DNA from: an uncultured Oribacterium sp.
Lineage (GTDB): Bacteria > Bacillota > Clostridia > Lachnospirales > Lachnospiraceae
DNA length: 9,449 bases
Reading direction: 5' to 3'
NCBI GenBank assembly: GCA_934279105.1
Contig: CAKQWR010000074.1
Coordinates: 1 to 9,449 of the forward strand
The position numbers and the translations under genes are program-made. Of this stretch, positions 1 through 5,598 are shown in pieces; the first letter of the stretch is position 1, and each line of letters starts with the position of its first letter. A model generated the notes under the pieces. The model ran no database searches. It was not told where the DNA came from and saw nothing but the letters and a program-made list of their open reading frames with translations.

Positions 1-1
1 C

Positions 2-628
2 TGCAGACCGGGCTGCCTCGCAGACGCAACCGATGTATGCCAGATTGAGGAGCTCGTACGTCTCGGTGAGCTCACGAAGCGTGCATGGGCACACAATGTT
101 CAGGTCATGGTTGAGGGCCCGGGTCACGTACCTCTTAATCAGATTGCTGCGAACATGGAAGTGCAGAAGACCCTGTGCATGGGCGCACCGTTCTATGTGC
201 TCGGACCGCTCGTTACCGATATCGCACCTGGTTATGACCACATCACCGCAGCCATCGGTGGTGCCGTTGCTGCGATGAATGGTGCTTCCTTCCTCTGCTA
301 TGTAACACCGGCAGAGCACCTCGCACTTCCGAATCTCGAAGACGTAAAGCAGGGCATCATCGCATCGAAGATCGCTGCACATGCAGCAGACATCGCAAAG
401 GGCATCCCACACGCACGTGACATCGACGATAAGATGGCCGATGCACGTAAGGCCCTCGATTGGGATGCACAGTTCGAGTGCGCACTCGACCCGGAGACCG
501 CGAAGAAGATTCGTAACGACCGTCTCCCGGAGGATGACCACAGCGATACCTGCAGTATGTGTGGTAAGTTCTGCGCCGTACGTAGCATGAACAAGGCCCT
601 CGCCGGTGAGCACATCGACATCCTGTAA
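2..628 (+). CDS. thiC: Phosphomethylpyrimidine synthase ThiC, C-terminal part (5' end outside window)
   Basis: ThiC is the radical SAM enzyme that rearranges aminoimidazole ribotide into hydroxymethylpyrimidine phosphate, the pyrimidine half of thiamine. The frame is open from base 2, so about 208 residues of the C-terminal part are visible and the start is missing. Family hallmarks are [10 protein letters not shown] at the beginning, then [14 protein letters not shown] (its His is a metal-ligand position in the family), then [21 protein letters not shown] and AGYD-like barrel segments. Near the end lies the cluster motif CSMCGKFC, with Cys codons at 551, 560 and 572. This binds the [4Fe-4S] cluster that cleaves SAM. 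The spacing is C-x2-C-x3-C, one residue shorter than the C-x2-C-x4-C of the E. coli enzyme. The protein ends about 18 residues after the last cluster cysteine, with no long tail. The thiamine riboswitch usual for thiC would lie upstream of this window. Identification is very secure. Confidence 0.97.
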   Translation, partial: CRPGCLADATDVCQIEELVRLGELTKRAWAHNVQVMVEGPGHVPLNQIAANMEVQKTLCMGAPFYVLGPLVTDIAPGYDHITAAIGGAVAAMNGASFLCYVTPAEHLALPNLEDVKQGIIASKIAAHAADIAKGIPHARDIDDKMADARKALDWDAQFECALDPETAKKIRNDRLPEDDHSDTCSMCGKFCAVRSMNKALAGEHIDIL

Positions 629-633
629 TCGCG

Positions 634-664
634 AATAAAATACGATCTATCCGTATTTTTATTT
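634..664 (+). terminator. AU-rich hairpin just after thiC, possible terminator
   Basis: The stem AAAATACG (637-644) pairs with CGTATTTT (652-659) around a seven-base loop, followed by a T-rich run TATTT. It begins nine bases after the thiC stop. The stem is weak because it is mostly A-T, so termination here is only plausible. Confidence 0.4.
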
Positions 665-687
665 CCATAATCCTGAAAAATGAACCT

Positions 688-725
688 GAAACCCCCGGTA
701 TGCTTTTTCGCGTACCGGGGGTTTC
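688..725 (+). terminator. Strong 13-bp hairpin downstream of thiC
   Basis: A perfect 13-bp inverted repeat, GAAACCCCCGGTA (688-700) and TACCGGGGGTTTC (713-725), surrounds a 12-base loop. It lies 60 bases past thiC and well before the next gene. The + strand 3' flank (ACATAATTTAG) has no real U-tract, so it may stabilise the thiC 3' end or act as a weak or factor-assisted terminator rather than a textbook one. Confidence 0.5.
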
Positions 726-833
726 ACATAATTTAGAAATAAAGCTTTCAACTGCATTTTCGAAATTTACTGTACATCATAGCAGTCATTTATTCGAAAA
801 AATCCACATCACTCCTGAACTATGACTTCCATT

Positions 834-857
834 CCGAATGGTGATAGCACGATTCGG
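834..857. promoter_or_regulatory. 24-bp imperfect palindrome upstream of the cysteine operon promoter
   Basis: CCGAAT (834-839) is mirrored by ATTCGG (852-857), and inside these GTG (841-843) is mirrored by CAC (848-850). Ten of the twelve mirrored pairs match. The dyad centre is about 22 bases before the candidate -35 box, where many activators or repressors bind. No specific regulator can be named. It could instead be a fortuitous hairpin. Confidence 0.4.
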
Positions 858-866
858 TAAAAATCA

Positions 867-895
867 TTGACGCCATCACTTCACGGTGATAAAGT
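867..895 (+). promoter_or_regulatory. Candidate promoter for the leader peptide and cysteine transporter operon
   Basis: A -35 box TTGACG (867-872, five of six consensus bases) is followed after 17 bases by TAAAGT (890-895, four of six). Transcription would start near 902, leaving about 60 bases before the leader peptide start. Inside the spacer TCAC (876-879) and GTGA (886-889) form a small inverted repeat that could be an operator. An alternative -10, GATAAT at 936-941, would start the RNA inside the Shine-Dalgarno and is less likely. Confidence 0.4.
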
Positions 896-955
896 TAAGC
901 AAATTCCAGTAGAGAAGTAGGAATTAAACCACTGGGATAATTCTTGAGGAGGATA

Positions 956-1127
956 CGCACATGACGTTCAGAAGCAACCGTAATATGAATACATGTTGTT
1001 GCTGTTGCTGCTGTATGGCTTGCCATAGAGCGTCTTTTAGGTGCGAAGAAATCACTCAGGAAGGATAGGATCCATTTTAAAATATGGGATCTGTTTTATT
1101 GGGACGAAGAGGACTCGCACTTGTGCG
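956..1127 (+). promoter_or_regulatory. Transcription attenuator: four alternating complementary segments
   Basis: Four short segments can pair in mutually exclusive ways: segment 1 CGCAC (956-960), segment 2 GTGCG (1041-1045), segment 3 CGCAC (1116-1120) and segment 4 GTGCG (1123-1127). Segments 3 and 4 lie in the terminator. Segment 2 with 3 extends to nine pairs (1038-1046 with 1115-1123, two of them G-U) and would remove the 5' arm of the terminator. Segment 1 with 2 would hide the antiterminator strand when no ribosome loads. Segment 2 lies inside the leader ORF and overlaps Cys codon 28, so a ribosome stalled on codons 12-18 leaves it free. A further hairpin, GATCC/GGATC (1069-1073 and 1087-1091), lies between. 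The pairings are read from the sequence; the mechanism is inferred. Confidence 0.7.
961..1068 (+). CDS. Cysteine-rich leader peptide (35 aa, seven consecutive Cys codons)
   Basis: This short ORF encodes 35 residues. A strong ribosome binding site GAGGAGG (946-952) sits eight bases before the ATG. Codons 12-18 (994-1014) are all cysteine, mixed TGT and TGC, with further Cys codons at positions 21 and 28, giving nine cysteines in total. It has no signal peptide or domain. It is the typical design of an amino acid attenuation leader, in which the codon run makes ribosome progress depend on charged tRNA-Cys. The stop is 42 bases before a strong intrinsic terminator, and the operon behind it encodes a probable cysteine/cystine importer. 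A metal-binding or antimicrobial mini-protein is an alternative reading, but the RBS, terminator, alternating complementary strands and downstream genes favour a sensing role. Confidence 0.85.
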   Translation: MTFRSNRNMNTCCCCCCCMACHRASFRCEEITQEG

Positions 1128-1138
1128 GGTCCTTTTTT
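1111..1138 (+). terminator. Intrinsic terminator of the attenuator
   Basis: GGACTCGCA (1111-1119) pairs with TGCGGGTCC (1124-1132) in a nine-bp stem with one T-G pair and a CTTG tetraloop, followed directly by six T residues (1133-1138). It lies between the leader peptide stop and the first transporter gene, about 100 bases before the latter's start, so termination here would shut off the whole operon. Confidence 0.9.
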
Positions 1139-1156
1139 AATATTCGCGAGCAACGA

Positions 1157-1187
1157 GCCAAAGTCCATGCTTGCATGAGACCTTGGC
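1157..1187 (+). other. Long hairpin between the attenuator and the first permease gene
   Basis: GCCAA (1157-1161), GTC (1163-1165) and CATG (1166-1169) pair with CATG (1174-1177), GAC (1179-1181) and TTGGC (1183-1187). This leaves one A-C mismatch, one bulged A and a CTTG loop like that of the terminator. No T-run follows, so it is not an intrinsic terminator. It could protect the 5' end of a read-through or processed mRNA. Confidence 0.55.
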
Positions 1188-1239
1188 GACTGCCGCGAAA
1201 CCTGTAAGACGAGCAGATCCACGAGAGGAGCATTATATT

Positions 1240-1899
1240 TTGGATTTTCAGTTTATTCAGCAGTACATTCCGATGTACGTCGAGGCGGCGCGGCTGACGC
1301 TTACGATTGGTACGCTGGGCATCGTGCTCGCGATCGTCGTCGGCATCCTGTGCAGTGCAGTCGAGTATTACCGGATCCCGGTACTGCGCCACATCGTTTC
1401 CGTTTATGTCGAGCTTAGTCGAAACACCCCGCTGCTCGTGCAGCTCTTTTTCCTGTATTTCGGTCTCCCGAAAATCGGTATTCGCTGGTCTGCAGAGCTC
1501 TGCGGCATCGTCGGACTCGCCTTCCTCGGCGGTTCCTACATGACCGAAGCCTTCCGCTCCGGCCTCGAAACCGTCGAACCGATTCAGAAGGAATCCGCAC
1601 TCAGCCTCGGCATGACCCCGATCCAGACGATGTGGAACGTCATCCTTCCGCAGGCCATGGCCGTTTCGGTACCATCCCTCGTAGCCAATGTCATTTTCCT
1701 TCTGAAGGAAACCTCCGTATTCAGCGGCATCGCCCTGGCGGACCTCATGTACGTCGCAAAGGACCTCATCGGCCTCTACTATAAAACACCGGAAGCCCTC
1801 AGCATGCTGGTCATCGCCTACCTCATCATCCTGCTTCCGATTTCCATCCTCGGAACGATCCTCGAAAGGAGGCTGCGCTATGCTGGATTCGGCCATTAA
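1240..1899 (+). CDS. Polar amino acid (probable cysteine/cystine) ABC transporter permease, first subunit
   Basis: This is one of two membrane subunits of a polar amino acid importer (His/Glu/Gln/Arg/opine family, binding-protein-dependent permease fold). I choose a TTG start at 1240 because AGAGGAG (1224-1230) lies nine bases upstream, no ATG is available near the N-terminus, and the protein then begins MDFQFIQQYIPMYVEA, as relatives do. An alternative TTG at 1171 falls in the hairpin loop and lacks a ribosome site. Length is 219 residues. The first membrane helix is around residues 18-40. Then comes the family segment ELSRNTPLLVQLFFLYFGLP (59-78). The cytoplasmic EAA loop that docks with the ATPase follows (about 103-140, ending ILPQA). 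A final helix pair lies near 185-212. Its end overlaps the next permease by 20 bases, suggesting translational coupling. The cysteine substrate is inferred from the leader and binding protein. Confidence 0.9.
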   Translation: MDFQFIQQYIPMYVEAARLTLTIGTLGIVLAIVVGILCSAVEYYRIPVLRHIVSVYVELSRNTPLLVQLFFLYFGLPKIGIRWSAELCGIVGLAFLGGSYMTEAFRSGLETVEPIQKESALSLGMTPIQTMWNVILPQAMAVSVPSLVANVIFLLKETSVFSGIALADLMYVAKDLIGLYYKTPEALSMLVIAYLIILLPISILGTILERRLRYAGFGH

Positions 1900-2704
1900 T
1901 CATTTTGCCCATGCTTTCGGCCTCGAGCTTCTGCACTTCGCAGACAGCTTCCGTGGGCTCGGGATGAAGCTGCTCGCCGCCGCCACACCGGAAGCCATCG
2001 CAGCAGCACAGGCGGCCGCCGATCAGAAAAAGGCACCGGCCATCTCGATTCTGTTCAAAGGAAATAACTTCATCCGCCTGCTGGGTGGTCTGTGGGTCAC
2101 GATTCGCATTTCACTCATCGCGGTCATCATTTCTATCCCGCTCGGCATTCTCTTCGGAATGCTCATGACAAGAAAGAATCCAGTCACGAAGGCCATCAGC
2201 CGCGTCTATCTCGATTTCATTCGCATCATGCCGCAGCTGGTGTTGCTCTTCATCGTTTACTTCGGTACGACCCGGGCCTTCGGTATCAACCTTTCCGGTG
2301 AGCTGAGCGCCATCATCGTCTTCGTCCTCTGGGGAACCGCGGAGATGGGCGACCTCGTACGAGGCGCACTCATCAGTATCCCGAAGCACCAGTACGAAAG
2401 TGCAACCGCACTCGGGATGACACCGCTCCAGACCAGCCTGTACGTGATCATCCCGCAGACATTGCGGCGACTGATTCCACTGGCCATCAACCTGATCACC
2501 CGTATGATCAAGACCACTTCACTAATCGTTCTGATCGGTGTCGTGGAGGTTCTGAAAACCGGGCAGCAGATCATCGATGCAAACCGCTTCGCGTATCCGA
2601 CGGCCGCACTTCCGATCTACGGTGTCGTGTTTTTCCTTTATTTCTTCTCCTGCTGGCCGATCTCGATGCTGGCACGTTACCTCGAGAAGAAGTGGAAAAA
2701 CTGA
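1880..2704 (+). CDS. Polar amino acid (probable cysteine/cystine) ABC transporter permease, second subunit
   Basis: This second membrane subunit of 274 residues presumably forms a heterodimer with the upstream permease. The start is fixed by AAAGGAGG (1865-1872), seven bases before the ATG, and the gene overlaps its upstream partner. The family core begins only near residue 60: GGLWVTIRISLIAVIISIPLG as first helix, then DFIRIMPQLVLLFIVYFGT, equivalent to the RNTPLLVQLFF segment of its partner. The EAA loop runs from GDLVRGALISIPKHQYESA through LGMTPLQTSLYVIIPQT, and the last helix is near the C-terminus (IYGVVFFLYFFSCWPISML). Unusual is an N-terminal extension of about 55 residues, partly Ala-rich (ATPEAIAAAQAAADQKKAP) and not found in compact permeases. 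It could be a periplasmic or cytoplasmic add-on or an extra helix (residues 12-34). Confidence 0.9.
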   Translation: MLDSAINHFAHAFGLELLHFADSFRGLGMKLLAAATPEAIAAAQAAADQKKAPAISILFKGNNFIRLLGGLWVTIRISLIAVIISIPLGILFGMLMTRKNPVTKAISRVYLDFIRIMPQLVLLFIVYFGTTRAFGINLSGELSAIIVFVLWGTAEMGDLVRGALISIPKHQYESATALGMTPLQTSLYVIIPQTLRRLIPLAINLITRMIKTTSLIVLIGVVEVLKTGQQIIDANRFAYPTAALPIYGVVFFLYFFSCWPISMLARYLEKKWKN

Positions 2705-2788
2705 CCTTGATGGGAAGACGCACAGATAATTGAAAAATGTTTCGTGGCGCAAAATGCTTGCGGAACAGAGTGAAAGGAAACAGGTACT

Positions 2789-3559
2789 ATGGCCGACATA
2801 CAGCTTTCAATCAAAGATTTACATAAATCATTCGGCGAGCTCGAGATCCTTCGGGGAATCGATCTCGATGTAAAGAAGGGCGAAGTCGTCGTCCTGCTCG
2901 GACCATCCGGCTGTGGAAAATCAACACTTCTCCGCTGCATCAACGGTCTCGAGACGATCAATCGTGGAAGTATCACCCTCGACGGAGACGTGATCTCCGG
3001 AAAGAGCAGTGCGGACATGTCACAGTACCGGCAGAAGATCGGCATGGTTTTCCAGAGCTACGATCTTTTCCCACATAAAACGATCCTCGACAACATCACG
3101 ATGGCACCACAGAAGGTGCAGAAGCGATCGAAGGCGGATGCGGAGAAGGAAGCCCGGGGGCTTCTGAAGCGCGTCGGTCTCGCTGATAAGGAAAGCGCTT
3201 ATCCTAGGATGCTGTCCGGTGGACAGAAGCAGCGTGTAGCGATCGTGCGAGCCCTCGAGATGCATCCGGAGATGATGCTTTTCGATGAGGTCACCGCGGC
3301 GCTGGACCCTGAGATGGTTCGCGAGGTACTCGACGTAATGCTCGAGCTCGCGGAGCAGGGGCTGACCATGCTGATCGTCACCCATGAGATGGCCTTCGCC
3401 AGAGCCATCGCCGACCGCATCATCTTCCTCGATGACGGTCATATCGTGGAGGAGGCGACGCCGGAAGCGTTCTTCACACATCCGAAGAGCGAACGCGCGA
3501 AGGAGTTCCTCGAGAACTTCGAGTTCGTCGCGAAGAAGCGGAAGAACGATATGGCGTGA
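2789..3559 (+). CDS. Polar amino acid (probable cysteine/cystine) ABC transporter ATP-binding protein
   Basis: This cytoplasmic ATPase powers the importer. At 256 residues it is of normal length for the GlnQ/TcyN-like class. All nucleotide-binding motifs are present: Walker [10 protein letters not shown] (38-46), Q-loop glutamine at 89 ([10 protein letters not shown]), signature LSGGQKQR (142-149), Walker B LFDE with D166 and catalytic E167, D-loop ALDP, and switch histidine H199 (VTHEM). DEV replaces the commoner DEP after Walker B, a variant also met in amino acid transporters. The start ATG has AAAGGA (2773-2778) about ten bases upstream. The gene follows the permease after 84 bases, which contain a small CGCAA/TTGCG hairpin (2748-2762). 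The C-terminal tail is Lys-rich. Identity as an ATPase is certain, while substrate assignment depends on the neighbours. Confidence 0.95.
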   Translation: MADIQLSIKDLHKSFGELEILRGIDLDVKKGEVVVLLGPSGCGKSTLLRCINGLETINRGSITLDGDVISGKSSADMSQYRQKIGMVFQSYDLFPHKTILDNITMAPQKVQKRSKADAEKEARGLLKRVGLADKESAYPRMLSGGQKQRVAIVRALEMHPEMMLFDEVTAALDPEMVREVLDVMLELAEQGLTMLIVTHEMAFARAIADRIIFLDDGHIVEEATPEAFFTHPKSERAKEFLENFEFVAKKRKNDMA

Positions 3560-3765
3560 AGCGGTTTATCCTGCGGACGCTGTCCGGAAAGCGGACGCAG
3601 ATGAACATATATACATTTGCATAACATTTTAATCAGCCGTTCAGCGCATATCAGATCCGAAAGGACGGTCGACGCTCAAGAGAAGCCTTTACAGGACTCC
3701 TGGCGTAGCTGATCTGAAAGAACGATATGAAGATGCTGAACAACACTAAAAAAGGAGAAAAAATT
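3560..3765 (+). other. 206-base structured spacer before the binding protein gene
   Basis: No gene is seen. The spacer holds a direct repeat GCGGACGC (3573-3580 and 3591-3598) around a GTCCG/CGGAC hairpin, and an inverted repeat TCAGATC (3651-3657) with GATCTGA (3711-3717). The latter encloses smaller complementary pairs such as CAGG/CCTG (3690-3700). A direct repeat AAGAACGATATG occurs at the end of the ATPase gene (3542-3553) and again at 3718-3729. The structure may set separate expression or stability of the binding protein message, which such operons usually make in excess. I see no convincing promoter. Confidence 0.45.
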
Positions 3766-4722
3766 ATGAAGAAGTCAGTATTTGCAGCATTTACCGCCAT
3801 CGTAGCAGCAGCGAGTCTGGCTGCATGCGGCGCATCTTCTACACCGGACGCAACCACTGCCGCGGCGACGACCGCTGCCGCAAGTGAGGCTGCCACAGAG
3901 GCGGCAACCGACGCGACAACCGCTGCCGCAACCGACGCGGCTACCGAGACCAGCGCAGCTGCATCCGGTAATTTCCGTACACTTGACGAGATCAAGCAGT
4001 CCGGTACCGTAAAGATCGGCGTTTTTTCAGATAAAGCGCCATTTGGCTATGTGGATGATAAGGGGGAGTACCAGGGCTATGATGTGTACTATGCACACAG
4101 AATCGCAGATGATCTCGGGGTCAATGTAGAGTTCACCTCCCTTGACCCTGCGTCTCGCGTAGAGTATGTAGCGACCGGAAAGGTAGATATCGTCCTCGCG
4201 AACTTCACTGTAACACCGGAAAGAGCGGAGCAGGTCGATTTCGCACTTCCGTACATGAAGGTTGCGCTCGGCGTCGTTTCCCCGGATAACGCAGTCATCA
4301 GCTCCGTCGATGAGCTGAAGGATAAGACCCTCATCGTTGCAAAGGGAACCACCGCAGAGACCTACTTCGAGAAGAATTACCCGGAGGTAAAGCTTCAGAA
4401 GTATGATGCGTATGCCGATGCATACAACGCGCTCCTCGATGGCAGAGGCGATGCATTCTCCACTGATAATACAGAGGTCATCGCATGGGCGAAGGCAAAT
4501 CCTGGCTTCACCGTCGGCATCGAGACCCTCGGTGACTATGATACCATCGCGGCTGCGGTCGCAAAGGGCAACAGCACCGTACTCGATTTTCTGAACGATG
4601 AGATCCAGACCCTCGGTGAGGAGAACTTCTTCCACAAGGATTACGATGAGACTCTGAAGGCCGTGTTCGGTGAGGACACCAACCCGGATTCCATGGTCGT
4701 TGAGGGCGGTGTCGTAGAATAA
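3766..4722 (+). CDS. CjaA-like cysteine-binding lipoprotein of the ABC transporter
   Basis: This extracellular solute receptor, a family 3 binding protein, catches the amino acid and delivers it to the two permeases. The ATG at 3766 is chosen over an in-frame ATG at 3727 because AAAGGAG (3751-3757) lies eight bases before it and the signal peptide then starts normally. It is 318 residues long. The lipoprotein signal (1-20) ends with SLAAC, so Cys21 would be lipidated. A linker of only A, T, S, D, E and a few others follows (about 22-68). The mature domain begins near FRTLDEIKQSGTVKIGVFSD. Segments RVEYVATGKVDIVLANFT, TPERAEQVDF, PYMKVALGV, DKTLIVAKGTTAETYFEKNY and FFHKDYDETLKAVFG match, from memory, the Campylobacter cysteine receptor CjaA very closely. 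The Arg of TPER is the usual contact for the ligand carboxylate. This supports cysteine as the substrate. Confidence 0.92.
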   Translation: MKKSVFAAFTAIVAAASLAACGASSTPDATTAAATTAAASEAATEAATDATTAAATDAATETSAAASGNFRTLDEIKQSGTVKIGVFSDKAPFGYVDDKGEYQGYDVYYAHRIADDLGVNVEFTSLDPASRVEYVATGKVDIVLANFTVTPERAEQVDFALPYMKVALGVVSPDNAVISSVDELKDKTLIVAKGTTAETYFEKNYPEVKLQKYDAYADAYNALLDGRGDAFSTDNTEVIAWAKANPGFTVGIETLGDYDTIAAAVAKGNSTVLDFLNDEIQTLGEENFFHKDYDETLKAVFGEDTNPDSMVVEGGVVE

Positions 4723-4740
4723 TTCTCAATTATAAGTACT

Positions 4741-4772
4741 CTGCCCTTTCACCCCGCAGGGGTAGAGGGTAG
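4741..4772 (+). terminator. GC-rich hairpin after the binding protein gene
   Basis: CCCTTT (4744-4749) pairs with GAGGG and neighbours (4764-4769), and ACCCC (4751-4755) with GGGGT (4759-4763), around a three-base GCA loop with one bulged C. The pairing may extend outward to 4741 and 4772. It lies 18 bases after the stop. No T-run follows, so it more likely protects the mRNA 3' end than terminates alone. Confidence 0.5.
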
Positions 4773-4838
4773 CTCGTAATCCAGCACGCACGTACGATTG
4801 TTAACCTTTCTTTAAAAAAACACTTCCGAAAAAAGGAA

Positions 4839-4880
4839 AAACACCGATACCTGGACGACAGGCACCGGTGTTTATTTTTT
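4839..4880. terminator. Bidirectional intrinsic terminator between the converging operons
   Basis: AAACACCG (4839-4846) pairs with CGGTGTTT (4866-4873), and inside it CCTG (4850-4853) pairs with CAGG (4859-4862). The + strand continues into TTTATTTTTTTC. The minus strand runs into TTTTCC followed by six T residues. It therefore ends the cysteine operon from the left and the regulator gene from the right. It overlaps the stop codon of the regulator by a few bases. Confidence 0.85.
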
Positions 4881-5441
4881 TCTTTTTTCTTCTTCGATTT
4901 GTTTGATCAGCGTCTGAATCGTCGCCTGATAGGCTATCGACATCTTATAGATGATTTCTTCCTGAGAATCCTTCATACCCTGCTGCAGCCAGCGGAGGAT
5001 ACTGCCGACCATCGAGCCACTGTAAAAGCGAGTGATGAAATAGATGTCATCATCGTTTAAAGAATGACCGCTGACTTCTTTTCGTACATACTTCTCGACG
5101 AAGTCCTCCGTGATGTCGTAGAGATACTTGAGAATCATATCGCGGTTCTTCGAATGATAAAGATGGTACACCGCGTTCTTATATTCCAGAACGAGATGAT
5201 ACTTCTGAAGGTACTCATCATACAGGCTCTCAAATTCCTGCTGTTCCGAAAGCGACTTATCTGTTTCGAATTTCAGAAGCTCCTCCAGCACCTCATAGAT
5301 ATCACTGAAATAATAATAAAAGGTGTTCCTGGTGAGATCACACTGATCACAGATATCACGCACTGTGATTTTATCGATAGGTTTTACCTGCAAGAGCTTC
5401 AGCGTACTGTACATGATCGCCTGCTTGGTAAATTTCGCCAT
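4872..5441 (-). CDS. TetR/AcrR-family transcriptional regulator (DhaS-like)
   Basis: This 189-residue DNA-binding regulator has an N-terminal helix-turn-helix (residues about 25-45: ITVRDICDQCDLTRNTFYYYF) that matches the TetR family strongly. The C-terminal region, with FITRFYSGSMVGSILRWLQQGM followed by an SQEEI segment, resembles the DhaS-like TetR C-terminal domain common in Firmicutes; its ligand is unknown. The start is supported by AAAGGAG about six bases upstream on the minus strand. It follows the MATE pump gene on the same strand after about 200 bases, so control of that pump and of itself is plausible. Tandem repeats with palindromic cores in its 5' leader are candidate operators. 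The C-terminus is a charged helix (KQIEEEKRKK). Acting on the cysteine operon is possible but nothing in the sequence indicates it. Confidence 0.9.
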   Translation of the reverse strand: MAKFTKQAIMYSTLKLLQVKPIDKITVRDICDQCDLTRNTFYYYFSDIYEVLEELLKFETDKSLSEQQEFESLYDEYLQKYHLVLEYKNAVYHLYHSKNRDMILKYLYDITEDFVEKYVRKEVSGHSLNDDDIYFITRFYSGSMVGSILRWLQQGMKDSQEEIIYKMSIAYQATIQTLIKQIEEEKRKK

Positions 5442-5466
5442 TCTATCTCCTTTAAGTCACCGAATA

Positions 5467-5552
5467 CTGCATATTCATGCGGGAAACCAGCTGTGGTGTC
5501 CGCCTGACGTCACCGATGTAAGCCTGCTGCATAGTTCATGCGAGAAACCAGC
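5467..5552. repeat. Tandem direct repeats with palindromic core in the regulator 5' leader
   Basis: Two copies of a 25-26 base element (5467-5491 and 5527-5552) differ by one inserted base and one substitution, at a 60-base offset. Each contains CTGCAT, then TTCATGCG, then GAAACCAGC. GCAT and ATGC make a small palindrome in each (5469-5480 and 5529-5541). Each copy is also preceded by GTCACCGA (5456-5463 and 5509-5516). They lie between the candidate promoter and the start of the TetR-type gene, fitting paired operators for autoregulation. A structured RNA leader is an alternative. Confidence 0.65.
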
Positions 5553-5564
5553 CTTTTTATCCCT

Positions 5565-5592
5565 TTTATAATACAATAATTTGCGTTTTAAA
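5565..5592 (-). promoter_or_regulatory. Candidate promoter of the TetR-family gene
   Basis: On the minus strand, TTTAAA (5592-5587) and TATAAA (5570-5565) are spaced by 16 bases. The transcript would start near 5558, placing both repeat copies within the 5' untranslated leader. Confidence 0.4.
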
Positions 5593-5598
5593 GGAATG

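Larger units (their letters stand above)
629..960. other. Intergenic region between thiC and the Cys leader peptide
   Basis: No protein-coding gene is seen here. It contains the two thiC-proximal hairpins (637-659 and 688-725), an AT-rich stretch of about 100 bases with nothing I recognise (726-828), a 24-bp dyad (834-857), a candidate promoter (867-895), and a small inverted repeat AATTCC/GGAATT (902-907 and 920-925) in the presumed 5' end of the leader transcript. I found no T-box sequence of the AGGGTGGNACCGCG type and no recognisable riboswitch. Confidence 0.6.

Noticed and set aside
900..1140. T-box riboswitch for tRNA-Cys upstream of the importer
   Set aside because: No T-box consensus (AGGGTGGNACCGCG-like) or specifier-loop layout is visible, while a translated Cys run with a terminator explains the region.
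1171..1239. Upstream TTG (1171) as start of the first permease
   Set aside because: It lies in the loop of a stable hairpin, lacks a Shine-Dalgarno, and adds 23 charged residues unlike family N-termini. TTG at 1240 has AGAGGAG at proper spacing.
1096..1896. 266-codon minus-strand ORF opposite the first permease
   Set aside because: It is a mirror of the permease codon pattern, rich in D/E/R/H without any domain, and lies over the attenuator terminator. It is an antisense shadow.
3727..3765. Earlier ATG for the receptor lipoprotein
   Set aside because: It would add 13 polar residues before a complete lipoprotein signal peptide, and the strong AAAGGAG fits the ATG at 3766.
3651..3995. Ala/Val-rich minus-strand ORF opposite the receptor signal and linker
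   Set aside because: Its composition is simply the reverse reading of the repetitive Ala/Thr linker of the lipoprotein.
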